Numbered from the stretch's first letter, positions 39,874 to 51,100 are shown. The stretch: 64,000 nt of DNA from Enterocola sp045611845 (GCA_045611845.1 JAZKXZ010000020.1:57120-121119); one strand, 5' to 3'. The notes: a model not told the origin generated them from the sequence alone. Numbers and translations: made by a program.

Positions 39874-40527
39874 ATGATTGAATTTTTCAAAAAGCATTAC
39901 ATACTAAAGCACATACTGTTGCTTTTAATTGTGATTATTGCGTTGTTTGCTGGTCTTATTTTTTGGCTTGAAGACTACACCAGACACGATGAGCAAAAAC
40001 TAGTGCCAAATGTGATAGGTATGACAGAAGAAAATGCTGCTACACTTATTCTAGGTAGAGAATTAAACTATGAAGTAGTAGATTCAGTGTTCAGAACAGG
40101 GGCGCTTCCTGGTGCTGTGGTTGACCAAGACCCTAAAGCTGATGCTTTTGTAAAAAAAGAACGTAAAGTTTACTTAATTATAAATGCAAAATCTGCTCAA
40201 ATGACACCACTTCCAGAAGTAATAGACCTTTCGCTTCGCCAAGCGCAAGCTTTACTTATTGGTGCAGATTTCAAAATCAAAGAAGTGGTTTACAAACCTT
40301 CCGACTATAGAGACTTGGTGCTTGAAGTGCAATACAACGGTAAAAAAGTGGAAGCAGGAGAAGATATTCCTGCATTCTCTGAACTAGTACTTCACATTGG
40401 CGATGGTGGCATTAAGATAGAGTCAGACACCATTGCAGCCGACTCCGCTACCATTAGTGAAGAAATCATTTTAGAAGATGATGTTATTGAGGAAGAGGAT
40501 CTTTTAGAGGAGGACCTGCTATTTTAG
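39874..40527 (+). CDS. PASTA-domain membrane protein
   Basis: A 217-residue protein with one N-terminal transmembrane helix (about residues 12-32) and two extracytoplasmic PASTA domains: LVPNVIGMTEENAATLILGRELNYEVVD...QDP and PLPEVIDLSLRQAQALLIGADFKIKEVVY. An acidic tail (EDDVIEEEDLLEEDLLF) ends it. PASTA domains bind peptidoglycan fragments in kinases and PBPs, but here there is no kinase or transpeptidase domain. It precedes the rluD gene by 27 bp, a frequent Bacteroidetes pairing of unclear meaning. Confidence 0.85.
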   Translation: MIEFFKKHYILKHILLLLIVIIALFAGLIFWLEDYTRHDEQKLVPNVIGMTEENAATLILGRELNYEVVDSVFRTGALPGAVVDQDPKADAFVKKERKVYLIINAKSAQMTPLPEVIDLSLRQAQALLIGADFKIKEVVYKPSDYRDLVLEVQYNGKKVEAGEDIPAFSELVLHIGDGGIKIESDTIAADSATISEEIILEDDVIEEEDLLEEDLLF

Positions 40528-40554
40528 TGAGGAGTTTTAAAGACCGAAAAAACA

Positions 40555-41583
40555 ATGATCAACGAAAATATAGACGAGTTTAGCGAAGAACTGGAATCGA
40601 GGTTTGAGCATTATAGATTTACGGCAGACCCGGGACAAAAACTTGTGAGAATAGACAAGTTTTTAACCGACCGTATCACCAATGCTTCTAGAACTAAGAT
40701 ACAAGCAGCAGCAGACGCAGGCAATATTTTGGTAAACGACAAACCAATAAAGTCAAACTACAAGGTAAAACCATGCGATGTTATTACCATTGTGCTTGAC
40801 TATCCTCCTAGAGACACCGAAATTATTGCCCAAAATATTCCAATTGATATTGTTTATGAAGATGACGACCTACTTGTAGTGAATAAAGCTCCGGGTATGG
40901 TGGTGCACCCAGGGCACGGGAACTTCGAGGGCACTCTGCTAAATGCTCTAGCATATCATTTTGAGGGTAACAAAACATTCAATGCGTCAGACCCACGTTT
41001 AGGACTTGTTCACCGCATAGACAAAGACACTTCGGGGCTACTTGTGGTGGCTAAAAACGACTACGCAAAAATGTTTCTTTCTCGTCAGTTTTTTGAAAAA
41101 ACCACAGACAGACTTTATCAAGCACTTGTTTGGGGAAGACCAGACCCCAAAGATGGCACTGTAGATACTTACATAGGCAGAAATCCTAAAGACCGCCTGC
41201 AAATGGCTGTTTATACTGCCGACCAAGAGGGTGGCAAACATGCTGTTACCCATTACAAAACCTTGGCAACATACAATTATGTTAGCCTTGTGGAATGTAA
41301 ACTAGAAACTGGTAGAACCCACCAGATAAGGGTACACATGAAACACAAGGGTTGCCCGCTATTCAACGACGAACGCTATGGAGGCGACCAAATTCTTAAA
41401 GGCACTCCTACTTCTAGTTACAAACAGTTTGTAAACAACTGTTTCAAAGTGTGCCCAAGACAAGCCCTACATGCCAAAACATTAGGATTTGAGCACCCAA
41501 GAACTCACGAAAGAATGTTCTTTAATAGTGAACTGCCAGAAGATTTTGCTGCGCTATTAAAGAAATGGGAAGAAATAGTATAA
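40555..41583 (+). CDS. rluD: RluA-family 23S rRNA pseudouridine synthase (RluD-like)
   Basis: A 342-residue enzyme. An N-terminal S4 domain (VRIDKFLTDRITNASRTKIQAAADAGNILVN) precedes the catalytic domain. The active-site aspartate is D156 in LVHRIDKDTSGLLVVAK. The substrate-binding block GRTHQIRVHMKHKGCPL and the C-terminal RQALHAKTLGFEHP are present. The S4 domain and overall length favour RluD (U1911/1915/1917), but RluC-like specificity cannot be excluded. Co-directional with the PASTA gene. Confidence 0.88.
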   Translation: MINENIDEFSEELESRFEHYRFTADPGQKLVRIDKFLTDRITNASRTKIQAAADAGNILVNDKPIKSNYKVKPCDVITIVLDYPPRDTEIIAQNIPIDIVYEDDDLLVVNKAPGMVVHPGHGNFEGTLLNALAYHFEGNKTFNASDPRLGLVHRIDKDTSGLLVVAKNDYAKMFLSRQFFEKTTDRLYQALVWGRPDPKDGTVDTYIGRNPKDRLQMAVYTADQEGGKHAVTHYKTLATYNYVSLVECKLETGRTHQIRVHMKHKGCPLFNDERYGGDQILKGTPTSSYKQFVNNCFKVCPRQALHAKTLGFEHPRTHERMFFNSELPEDFAALLKKWEEIV

Positions 41584-41589
41584 TTTTAT

Positions 41590-41598
41590 TACCTTTGC
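41590..41598 (+). promoter_or_regulatory. Promoter of the DUF2723-purD series
   Basis: TACCTTTGC 52 bp before the ATG at 41650. An AAAAGC/GCTTTT mini-hairpin lies in the leader. Confidence 0.6.
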
Positions 41599-41649
41599 AC
41601 CGCAAAAAGCAAAGCTTTTTACTAAAGTAAAAAAACAACAACACAAAAT

Positions 41650-44600
41650 ATGAAAAACTTTAAATTATGGGATAAGGTTTTAGGACTAGTGGTATTTGCC
41701 ATTGCTATGGTAACATACGGACTAACCATAGAACCTACTGCAAGTTTCTGGGATTGCCCAGAGTTTATCACCACAGCATTTAAACTAGAAGTGGGCCACC
41801 CTCCTGGCGCACCTTTCTTTATGCTAACAGGTAAGTTCTTTAGCCTTTTCGCTTCAGACCCAACACAAGTGGCATACTGCATTAACATGCTTTCTGCATT
41901 CCTTAGTGCATTAACTATACTATTCCTTTTCTGGACCATCACCCTACTTGCAAAAAGACTAATAGTAGGCAAAAACACCGATGGTAGCAAAAATGATATT
42001 TCACTTTCTCAAAGCATCATCATTTTAGGTAGTGGATTGGTTGGTTCTCTAGCTTATACATTCTCAGATACATTCTGGTTTTCTGCGGTGGAAGCGGAAG
42101 TTTATGCATATTCTTCATTCCTTACTGCCATAGTTTTCTGGCTAATTCTTAAATGGGAAGAAAAAGCAGACGAGGAAGGTTCAGACCGTTATCTTATCCT
42201 TATTACATACCTAATGGGGCTTTCTATTGGGGTTCACCTTTTAAACCTGCTTACTATTCCTGCCATAGTTTTAGTTTACTATTTCAGAAAATATGAGGCT
42301 AGCATTAAAGGCACAATAATAGCACTACTTGTTTCATTTGCTATTTTAGGTTTCGTTCTTTACGGACTTATCCCTGGCTTTATAAGCCTTGCTGGTCATG
42401 TGGAGCTATTCTTTGTAAACACTCTTGGTCTTCCATTCAACTCTGGAGCGCTATTCTATTGTTTGCTTACAGTGGGCGTGCTAGTATGGTCTATCCTAGA
42501 ACTTTACAAGAAAGAAGTAAACTACAAACTTATTAAAATTTCATCTCTGCTTGCTATCTGTTTAATGGGTCTTCCTTTTATTATGGGCAACCTTTGGATA
42601 GGTCTATTTATTGTAGCAGCTATTATAATCTACTTCATTAAGGTAAAAGAAAACTTAAATATTCGTATGCTTAGTACTATAATGGTGTGCTTATCCATGA
42701 TACTACTAGGTTATACCACATACGCTGTAATTGTGGTGCGTTCTGCGGCAAATCCTCCTATGGACCAAAACTCACCAGACAATGTTTTTGCTCTTAAAAC
42801 ATACCTAAACCGTGAGCAATATGGCGACCGTCCACTATTCTATGGTCAATATTACTCTTCTGAGCCAGCACTTAAAATAGAAGGTAACTATTGCAAAACC
42901 AAGATTATAGAAGGTGAAAAAACATACGGCCTTAAAGAAAAAACATCACCAAACGAAAAAGACGAATATGTAGTAACTGGCACAAAATACAGTGTGGAAT
43001 ATGATAGCAATATGAAAACACTATTCCCACGTATGCACAGTAATTCTGGTGGTCACCCTCAGGCATATGAGTCTTGGGTTAATGTAAAGGGCAAGAAAGT
43101 GCCATACGACCAATGTGGTCAAAAAGTAATGGTAAAACTACCTACCTTTGGCGAAAACCTAGAGTTTTTCTTCAAGTATCAACTAAACTATATGTACTGG
43201 AGATACTTCATGTGGAACTTTAGCGGTCGTCAAAACGATATCCAAGGTCATGGTGACATTATCAACGGCAACTGGATTTCTGGCATTAACGCCATCGACC
43301 GATTTATGGTGGGCGACCAATCAAACCTACCAGAGGCATACTCAAGCAACAAAGGCAGAAACGTGTATTACATGCTTCCACTTCTACTTGGTATTTTGGG
43401 TATTGCATTCCAAGTGCAACGCAAAGAAAAATGCAAACAAACATTTTGGATTACAATGACTCTGTTCTTTATGACAGGTATTGCCATTGTATTATATCTA
43501 AACCAAGGCCCTGCCGAACCTCGCGAGCGTGACTATGCATACGCAGGCTCGTTCTACGCATTCTGTATTTGGATTGGTTTTGGTGTAGCAGGCATTGCCG
43601 AACTACTTAAAGGCACAAAACTAAACTCTACTGTTTGCGCAGCACTTGCTACTTTAATTGCCCTACCTGCACCTATTATTATGGCAGCAGAAAACTGGGA
43701 CGACCACGATAGATCTGATAGATATGTGGTGAGAGATTTTGGTAAAAACTATTTCAACTCATGCGCTGCTAACGCTATTATATTCACCAATGGCGACAAC
43801 GATACATTCCCACTTTGGTATCTTCAAGAAACAGAAGGCGACTCTGTAGCAATAGACAAACGTGTTTGTAACCTAAGTTACCTACAAACAGACTGGTATA
43901 TAGACCAAATGCGTCGTCCTGCATACAAATCTGAAGCACTGCCTATTACATGGGAAAGAAAAGATTATGCAGAAGGCACTAGAAGCATTGTTTACCTAAA
44001 AGAAATAATCAAAGAACCTATCGACCTTAAAAAGGCTCTTGAATTCCTTCTTGCAAACCCTGCAAAAAGTCCTAAAAACCCATACAAACAAGATTATATC
44101 CCAGGTAGAATATTCAAACTAGCCGTGAACAAAGACAATCTTGTAAAACAAGGTGCTATCAAAGAAGAAGACAAGGATAAGATAGCAGACGAAATGATTA
44201 TAGACCTTTCTCATAAGTCTTATATCACAAAGAGCGAGGTGATGATTCTAGAAATGCTAGCAAACAACAACTGGGAACGCCCTATTTATTATGCAGTAAC
44301 TGTAGGTAGCGAAATGTACCTAAATATGCAAAAATACTTCCAGCTTGAAGGTCTTTCATACAGAATTGTTCCATTTAAGGATGGAGGTAAAAACGGTATT
44401 ACAAACACAGACATCATGTATAACAACATGATGAACAAATTTAAATTTGGTAATATCGACACCAAAGGCAATATTTATCTAGACGAAAACGTACTTAGAA
44501 TGTGTCGTGCACATCGTCAGATGTTTACCGAACTTATTAATAAACTTATTGCCGAAGGCAAAAAAGAAGAAGCTATCAAAGCACTAGATTACTGTTTGGA

Positions 44601-44904
44601 AGTTATCCCACACAAAAATGTGCCTCACAACTTCTCTTCTGCCGACTTCGTTCAGCAATATTATGAAGTAGGAGAAAAAGAAAAAGGTAGAGAACTTGCC
44701 AATATTCTTATCAACGATAGTGAAGCAAAACTTAAATGGATTTCTTCTTTAAGTAAAAAACATATAGCAGGAGCTTCAGACGAAATAGGCAAAAGCCTTA
44801 TCATTATGCAACAAATTGGCATTACAGCCAATAAGCATCTAGACTACGAACTGTTTAACAGATGCTCAGAATTGATGGAAAGATATTATTATCTATATAG
44901 ATAA
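41650..44904 (+). CDS. DUF2723 large membrane protein (GT-C-like)
   Basis: A 1084-residue protein with a DUF2723 N-terminal domain (TIEPTASFWDCPEFITTAFKLEVGHPPGAPFF, with the acidic D/E pair on the first loop as in GT-C glycosyltransferases). About eleven transmembrane segments occupy residues 10-370 and 580-690. A long soluble C-terminal domain follows (NGDNDTFPLWYLQE motif, later TPR-like helices). Family members are predicted lipid-linked-sugar-dependent protein glycosyltransferases related to PMT; activity here is inferred. The polysaccharide deacetylase gene overlaps its stop by 1 bp. Confidence 0.85.
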   Translation: MKNFKLWDKVLGLVVFAIAMVTYGLTIEPTASFWDCPEFITTAFKLEVGHPPGAPFFMLTGKFFSLFASDPTQVAYCINMLSAFLSALTILFLFWTITLLAKRLIVGKNTDGSKNDISLSQSIIILGSGLVGSLAYTFSDTFWFSAVEAEVYAYSSFLTAIVFWLILKWEEKADEEGSDRYLILITYLMGLSIGVHLLNLLTIPAIVLVYYFRKYEASIKGTIIALLVSFAILGFVLYGLIPGFISLAGHVELFFVNTLGLPFNSGALFYCLLTVGVLVWSILELYKKEVNYKLIKISSLLAICLMGLPFIMGNLWIGLFIVAAIIIYFIKVKENLNIRMLSTIMVCLSMILLGYTTYAVIVVRSAANPPMDQNSPDNVFALKTYLNREQYGDRPLFYGQYYSSEPALKIEGNYCKTKIIEGEKTYGLKEKTSPNEKDEYVVTGTKYSVEYDSNMKTLFPRMHSNSGGHPQAYESWVNVKGKKVPYDQCGQKVMVKLPTFGENLEFFFKYQLNYMYWRYFMWNFSGRQNDIQGHGDIINGNWISGINAIDRFMVGDQSNLPEAYSSNKGRNVYYMLPLLLGILGIAFQVQRKEKCKQTFWITMTLFFMTGIAIVLYLNQGPAEPRERDYAYAGSFYAFCIWIGFGVAGIAELLKGTKLNSTVCAALATLIALPAPIIMAAENWDDHDRSDRYVVRDFGKNYFNSCAANAIIFTNGDNDTFPLWYLQETEGDSVAIDKRVCNLSYLQTDWYIDQMRRPAYKSEALPITWERKDYAEGTRSIVYLKEIIKEPIDLKKALEFLLANPAKSPKNPYKQDYIPGRIFKLAVNKDNLVKQGAIKEEDKDKIADEMIIDLSHKSYITKSEVMILEMLANNNWERPIYYAVTVGSEMYLNMQKYFQLEGLSYRIVPFKDGGKNGITNTDIMYNNMMNKFKFGNIDTKGNIYLDENVLRMCRAHRQMFTELINKLIAEGKKEEAIKALDYCLEVIPHKNVPHNFSSADFVQQYYEVGEKEKGRELANILINDSEAKLKWISSLSKKHIAGASDEIGKSLIIMQQIGITANKHLDYELFNRCSELMERYYYLYR

Positions 44905-45515
44905 TGTTTATAGAACAAGTACCGAATATTGTCCGTGCATTTTATCCCACAGTGTTGTGGAGAAAGGACAAAAACAAAAAAGTGATTTATCTCACATTCG
45001 ATGATGGTCCTACAGAGGAACTCACTCACTGGATATTAAAAACTTTGGATGATTTTCAGATTAAAGCCACATTTTTCTGCATTGGCAACAACGCTGAAAA
45101 ATTGCCAGAAATTGTCGATGAAATCAGAGAAAAAGGACACTCAGTAGGTATTCACGGATACGAACATAGAAGAGGACTGTATAAAGACAACGAGGTATTT
45201 TTTTCTGATATAGAAAAGAGCAAAAATATAATTAAAAGTAATCTTTTCAGACCACCACATGGCAACATCACCCCACGTCAGGCAAAAAGGCTAAAAGACC
45301 TCGGTTATAATGTGGTGCTTTGGGATGTGATTACAAGAGATTACAACACTCGTTTGCCAGAAGAAAAAGTTCTGGATATTGCTAAAAGATACACCAGAAA
45401 TGGTTCGATAGTGGTATTCCACGACTCTAGAAAAGCATTTAAGAATATGAAATACGCCTTCCCTAAGGCTGTACAATATTGGTTAGACAACGGATATACA
45501 TTTGAAACATTATGA
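44904..45515 (+). CDS. Polysaccharide deacetylase (NodB/CE4 family)
   Basis: A 203-residue CE4 esterase domain. Motif 1 is TFDDG (31-35) with the catalytic Asp and metal Asp. Motif 2 has H84 and H88 (HSVGIHGYEH). Motif 3 is FRPPHG. Motif 4 contains LWDVITRDY, and motif 5 has VVFHDS. No signal peptide is present, although a hydrophobic N-terminus (VPNIVRAFYPTVLW) might associate with membranes. Likely target: N-acetyl groups of peptidoglycan or an envelope glycan. It is translationally coupled to the DUF2723 gene and to purD (4-bp overlap). Confidence 0.9.
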   Translation: MFIEQVPNIVRAFYPTVLWRKDKNKKVIYLTFDDGPTEELTHWILKTLDDFQIKATFFCIGNNAEKLPEIVDEIREKGHSVGIHGYEHRRGLYKDNEVFFSDIEKSKNIIKSNLFRPPHGNITPRQAKRLKDLGYNVVLWDVITRDYNTRLPEEKVLDIAKRYTRNGSIVVFHDSRKAFKNMKYAFPKAVQYWLDNGYTFETL

Positions 45516-46780
45516 ATATACTATTATTAGGCTCAGGAGGTAGAGAACACGCCCTTGCTTGGAAGATAGCAAAAAGTTCTAAGTTAGATAAGTTATTCAT
45601 TGCACCTGGCAATGCTGGAACAAGTCAGGTGGGTACTAACGTAAACATTAAGGCAGAAGACTTTGATGCAATCAAAGATTTTGTGCTTAACAACGACGTT
45701 AAAATGGTGGTTTGTGGACCAGAAGCTCCACTTGTAGCTGGTATTTCAGACTACTTCAAAAACGACGAATCTCTTAAAAACATTCCAGTAGTTGGTCCAT
45801 CTAAAGAAGGTGCTCAACTAGAAGGAAGTAAAGAATATGCAAAGGAATTTATGATGCGTCATGGCATTCCTACTGCAGCATATAAAGCATTTACAAAAGA
45901 AACTCTAGAAGAAGGTAAAGCATTCCTTGCCACCCTTAAAGCACCATACGTGCTTAAAGCAGACGGCCTTGCTGCAGGTAAAGGTGTGCTTATCATTAGT
46001 GACCTTGCAGAGGCTCAAAAAGAACTAGAAGAAATGCTAGGCGGTATGTTTGGCGATGCAAGTAGCACTGTGGTAATAGAGGAATTCCTTTCTGGTATTG
46101 AATGTTCTGTATTTGCTCTTACCGATGGTAAATATTATGTGATTCTTCCAGAAGCAAAAGACTACAAACGTATTGGCGAAGGCGACACTGGCTTAAATAC
46201 TGGTGGTATGGGTTCTATTTCTCCTGTTAGCTTTGCAGACGAAGAATTTATGAGAAAAGTAGAAGAACGCATTGTAAAACCTACTATCGATGGTTTAAAC
46301 AAAGAAAACATCGACTACAAAGGTTTCGTATTCTTCGGTCTTATTAAAGTGGGTAACGAACCTTACGTGATTGAATACAACGTGCGTATGGGTGACCCAG
46401 AAACAGAATCTGTAATGCTACGTTTAAACAACGACCTTGTAGAACTATTTGAAGCTACATTTGCAGGCACTCTAAGCGAACAAAAAATAGAAAAAGACCC
46501 TCGTTTTGCAGTTAGCGTTATGCTAGTAGCAGGTGGTTATCCAGGCGACTACGAAAAAGGTAAAGTAATGACTGGTTTTGAAGAAGTTACAGATAGTATC
46601 CTATTCCACGCTGGCACCACAGTAAAAGATGGCAACATTGTAACAAATGGTGGTCGTGTTATTGCAGTGAGCTCATACGGCAAAGACAAAGCAGAAGCGC
46701 TTGCTCAATCATTTAAAAATGCTCAAAAAATTAGCTACGAAGGCAAATACTTCCGTAGCGATATAGGATTTGACCTATAA
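45512..46780 (+). CDS. purD: Phosphoribosylamine--glycine ligase
   Basis: The second step of purine synthesis. A 422-residue ATP-grasp enzyme. LLLGSGGREHALAWK opens the N domain. The ATP-grasp region has YVLKADGLAAGKGV and VVIEEFLSGIECSVFALTDGK. NTGGMGSISPV and EYNVRMGDPETE are PurD signatures. Length normal. The ATG overlaps the deacetylase stop by 4 bp; a membrane-protein gene follows 1 bp later. Confidence 0.96.
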   Translation: MNILLLGSGGREHALAWKIAKSSKLDKLFIAPGNAGTSQVGTNVNIKAEDFDAIKDFVLNNDVKMVVCGPEAPLVAGISDYFKNDESLKNIPVVGPSKEGAQLEGSKEYAKEFMMRHGIPTAAYKAFTKETLEEGKAFLATLKAPYVLKADGLAAGKGVLIISDLAEAQKELEEMLGGMFGDASSTVVIEEFLSGIECSVFALTDGKYYVILPEAKDYKRIGEGDTGLNTGGMGSISPVSFADEEFMRKVEERIVKPTIDGLNKENIDYKGFVFFGLIKVGNEPYVIEYNVRMGDPETESVMLRLNNDLVELFEATFAGTLSEQKIEKDPRFAVSVMLVAGGYPGDYEKGKVMTGFEEVTDSILFHAGTTVKDGNIVTNGGRVIAVSSYGKDKAEALAQSFKNAQKISYEGKYFRSDIGFDL

Positions 46781-46781
46781 A

Positions 46782-47738
46782 ATGAGAAAGTCCAAAAATC
46801 AAACTATATTATCATTTACCACGGTGCTTATTCTCTGCATCGTGGTAGGTGTTATAGTGTGGGTGCCAAATTTCTTCGTAGGCTACGAAGCCGTGAGTGA
46901 GTGGGTATCCAAAATTTTTGCACTGCTTGTTACTATACTCGCAGGCACATTTATCTTTCTAAAAAACCGAGAAATGAGGTTTCTAAAACACGAAACCATA
47001 TTCCCATTTCTTTTCATATTACTTTTTACGGGTCTTGCCAGCACAGGGCTCTCAAGCACGGTTTACACCCCAAATATGCAGTTCAACGAAGGGTATATAG
47101 CCCTTATATGCACTAGCTTGGCATTTTATCGCCTAATAAATCAATCTGATAAGTTGATGAAGCCTTGGCACTGCATGGAATGTATGTTGCTACTTTCTGC
47201 AGGCTCTATTTTTATGCCAATACTGTGGGTGTATATTCCTATATTCTGGATAGGAATGGAAGTCTTCAATAAGTTTAGCCTAAGAAATCTATTCGCCTCT
47301 ATAATGGGACTAATTGCACCATATCTAATAGCATGGAGCATAATATATTTAGGAGACTTTCAAGACTCAATTTGCATTTTCTACAATCATATAATCCACT
47401 CATACACTATAGAGTTACCTAGCGGATTCTACGCTTGGGCAAGCCTTGTTATCTTTACCATTTCATCAATAATAGCACTTGGTTCACTTTTCAGCCAACA
47501 CGACGACAGACGCTACATACACTGGATAAACAATTTCGGTGCCATCATTCTGTTTGTGTCTATTATCTTAAACATACTATTCTTTGGAGGAGGCCTCTTA
47601 ACTATTAACACCGCCTTCTGGGCAACATTCCTTCTCACCTTCCACTACAGCACCACCAACAACCTCTTCAGCAAAATCTATTTTTGGATATTGCTTATAG
47701 CAAGTTTAGGGGTTATTTTTGTGAAGATGATTGGGTAA
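46782..47738 (+). CDS. Multi-pass membrane protein of unknown function
   Basis: A 318-residue hydrophobic protein from the ATG at 46782, 1 bp after purD. About nine transmembrane helices. Features include the SWDxxx-free loop HCMECMLLLSAG and the motif WVYIPIFWIGMEVFNKFSLRNLFASIMG, reminiscent of the Bacteroidetes membrane family DUF6427; this match is tentative. A small hydrophilic N-terminus (MRKSKNQ) suggests the in/out orientation. Its last 26 bp overlap a convergent gene. Confidence 0.7.
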   Translation: MRKSKNQTILSFTTVLILCIVVGVIVWVPNFFVGYEAVSEWVSKIFALLVTILAGTFIFLKNREMRFLKHETIFPFLFILLFTGLASTGLSSTVYTPNMQFNEGYIALICTSLAFYRLINQSDKLMKPWHCMECMLLLSAGSIFMPILWVYIPIFWIGMEVFNKFSLRNLFASIMGLIAPYLIAWSIIYLGDFQDSICIFYNHIIHSYTIELPSGFYAWASLVIFTISSIIALGSLFSQHDDRRYIHWINNFGAIILFVSIILNILFFGGGLLTINTAFWATFLLTFHYSTTNNLFSKIYFWILLIASLGVIFVKMIG

Positions 47739-48177
47739 AATTTTCTATTCTTTCAGATTTTCTAGATTTTACGCCTGCGTAGGCAAATACAAATGGTAGT
47801 AGCCATAGGGTTGAGCCTAGTGGAAGAGAAGGACCGCCACCACACATTTTTATACAAGTGTCGTAAAGAACTTCGTCTGCATCTGCATAATCAGTCGCAG
47901 CCCAAGATGCATCGCAACAATCTTGGCATTCGCCTTGTTCAGCAGTACCACCTTTAGAACAAGAACTCCCCCAAGCTTCATTATTGTTTTCCAACAACAT
48001 ATTGATACCGCCAATGCGTGTACCCACAGAGATTTCTACCACGTCTTCGTTTTCGGCGTATAGTTCGTTGGCACCAAAGAAAGAATGTGAAGGTAGGCTA
48101 ACAGCAAACGCTTTTGCTGCTAAACCAATAAATAGTAATAGAACGTATATTTTTATTGATTTCATCGGGATAATCAT
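47713..48177 (-). CDS. Small exported Cys-rich protein with a C-terminal sorting-signal-like tail
   Basis: A 154-residue protein (an alternative ATG at 48165 removes four residues). It has a signal peptide (MKSIKIYVLLLFIGLAAKAFA). A mature region contains six cysteines in the pattern C..C..CC....C...C (SSCSKGG, GECQDCC, DTCIKMCGGG). The C-terminus is GPSLPLGSTLWLLPFVFAYAG followed by a basic KSRKSER tail. This tripartite ending (short PLG motif, hydrophobic span, basic residues) resembles PEP-CTERM/PID-CTERM-type exosortase signals of Bacteroidetes. The gene is coupled (TAATG) to the T9SS cargo gene upstream. Function unknown. Confidence 0.6.
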   Translation of the reverse strand: MIIPMKSIKIYVLLLFIGLAAKAFAVSLPSHSFFGANELYAENEDVVEISVGTRIGGINMLLENNNEAWGSSCSKGGTAEQGECQDCCDASWAATDYADADEVLYDTCIKMCGGGPSLPLGSTLWLLPFVFAYAGVKSRKSERIENFTQSSSQK

Positions 48178-51100
48178 TAATTAATTCTAATTTTTTCTAC
48201 TCTTTCTGCTGTGGTACCTAGTGCATGTATTGTGTAAATGCCAGAAGATAAAGGAATGTCTAATTTTACATATTGACCTGCCTCAACTTCTTCATAAACT
48301 TGTAGGCGACCAGACAAATCATAAACCGCTATAGTTTGTAGATTGGCTTCTGCTGGAGCAGAAACCACAACTTGTCTTCCTTGTGTGAAAATATCAATTT
48401 TATTAGAGTAGTTTGCATCGTCTGCAATATCTGTGGTGATATCCTCATCTTCTTTTTCTTGGAAAGTTAAGTAATATCTACCCTCACATAAACCAGCTTC
48501 TAATGCACTTATTTCGCAAACTTCTTCTGCAAGGTTATATATTTTACCCAACATTCTATCTTCCAATTTTACATCAAATGGTAGATTAGACTCCTTCAAA
48601 GATAATTTAAAGGTATTACTTGCGTCTTTCACTTTTATACCAAGAGGAAGAGATTCTGATAAAGTTGGACAGTTTAGACCAGACCATTTTTTGTTATATC
48701 TCATAATGTATAAGTCTGGAAGACTAGATTCTTTATCGTTGAACACTTTAGGAGCATCCACTGCGTAATTTAACTCGTCATCTTTCAATTCGTCGTAGCG
48801 TAAATAAACTTCGCTAGACACATTGGTAGATTCATTTGTAGCTTGAAGTCGCATAGATAAGATTTCTTCTTCTAAACTTCTATGATTTACCTCTGTGGTA
48901 TTGAAATCTGATTTATCTACTTTAAGAGTTCCTGAGTTTGCGATAGTAAACACAAATCCATGTTGTGCTTTAATTTCTATATTACTTTGTCCTACAGGAA
49001 TAAATGATTTATCTTCGTAACTATAATATTGTACAGTACCTATCAATTCTCCTGCACTATTACGTTGTAAATTATATGCAGAGATATTTGCAGGATAAGA
49101 GTTTGTTAATAGTGTCAACTCTCCTGCTACTAGATTTTCATAAACAGGTAAACTGCTTTCATTATAGAAACGACCACGGAATGTGTATGTATGAGGTGCT
49201 TCACCATCATATTCTGTTCCATTCTTTTTGTTGTAAGGAATAGCAGGACGAGGATTTGGACTACCATATTGGTTTGGAAGACGTATTGCAAATACCTTGT
49301 TTGGCACTATTTCCATAGTTAAAGTAGAGAAAGACTCGTCCCATGTTGAGGTTTCGTTGTCAACAATCATAGCCTCGTGCATATAAACGAGTGGAAGGTT
49401 GTTAAGATAGAAATCTCCAGAAAGCATCACTCGTGGTGTGGTAGTGCCATCTTCAAATGGATTTAAGATAGATCCTACTAGTAACCAGTCTTTTCTGCGA
49501 GCCTCAAATTGCACAGTGGCCTCGTTGTAACGAGATACTCCGTTTGCATTTAATCCTTCAACACCAACTAGTGCAGCACCATATTCCATATAGATTTTGT
49601 CTGCCACCTTAGTTGCTGTAGCGTTATCGCCTGCGTTTACTTGTGTACCATTCCACTTATCGTTTCTATCTTCTTTAAATGCTTTTTCTGTAGAAATGTC
49701 TGGCAATGTAGGATATCTATTAAGACCTGCTGGCAAAATCACAGTTAAATCTTCTGCGAGTATATCAGCACAAGTCAAAGGAGACTTATCCATTTTATTC
49801 CAGTTATCACGATTGTCCCATTCTGTAGAAGCGGTACCATTCCAGATAATTTTATTTACAGTAGTAGTTGGCTTCTTTAAACTACCAGTAAGTGTAATTG
49901 AAATATCTTGACCATTAAAGATAGACAAACTAGAAGTATAATCCGCTTTACAATCATTTGGTGAGAACTTTATACTAACAGTTTGTACACCTTCTGCACA
50001 AGCATCAGCATCTATAAAAGCCACAATAGAGAATTGGTCAGAGTCTATCCCTGCCTTAAGTTTTGCAGCATTAGCGTATGTAAGATTAAATTCCCTTACA
50101 ACAGACTCTCCAAAGTCTACTTCACCAAAATCAATGCTATTAATGTCTGATTCTAATATGTTATCTTTAAACACTTTTAGATTTCTAACATAACGCATCA
50201 GCGAACCATTCCATATTCCGTTTGAGAACTTAATTGAGATAGTATTATATGGAATTTCTACCACGCAGGTTTTATAATTTTCATTAATGCCTGCAGATTT
50301 ACCATTCCAATTAGAAAGTTTTTGGTAATTATCAGCACCTCTCAACAACACATATATGCCCATATCACCATCAATATCTATATACGAATTATTAGATGCT
50401 TTTACTTCAAATTCTAAACGTTTGGTATAATATGAAACATCATTTGGTAGTGCATACTCCACATAACGTTCCACAGAAATATCTACTAGATAAGATTTTT
50501 CTTCTGCATCCTCAAATACTACACAATCCTCCAATTTCACATCCACTTGCTTGGTTGTAGCTTCTACACTGTTTGTACCATTTATTGATAAAGCGCCATT
50601 GAAAATAGCATACAATGTAAAATTGTAAGTTGTACCCATTGTAAGACCTGTAACATTAAATTCTGTTGCAGCACCGTCCACTGTATATGTAACACCAGTT
50701 GTGTTTTCCACAATACGATATGCGGTAGCATCTTGTACTTTATCCCAAGACAAACGTATAGAAGTATAACCTTCTTTTACTACCTTTAAAGTAGTATTTA
50801 TTTTTCTTGAATATTCACCATAAACTTTAACCACTGAACCGTTAGAAAACGCGATTTCATCGGAGAAAACTCCTAATTGTGTAGGACGGAAAGATACGTT
50901 AATCGTTGTAGTTCCGTATGAGCAACCAGCACTAGCTATGTTTGTTTTATCTATAGAAAATACACCAGAACCTATACTTGCTGTTAAGTCTGAATTTATC
51001 GCAGAATAATTGATACTTATGGACTTATTAGATATAGAAGAACCTTGCTCTATAACACCGAAGTTTATATCATTTGTAGGTAGTTCAAGGTACGAGCCTT

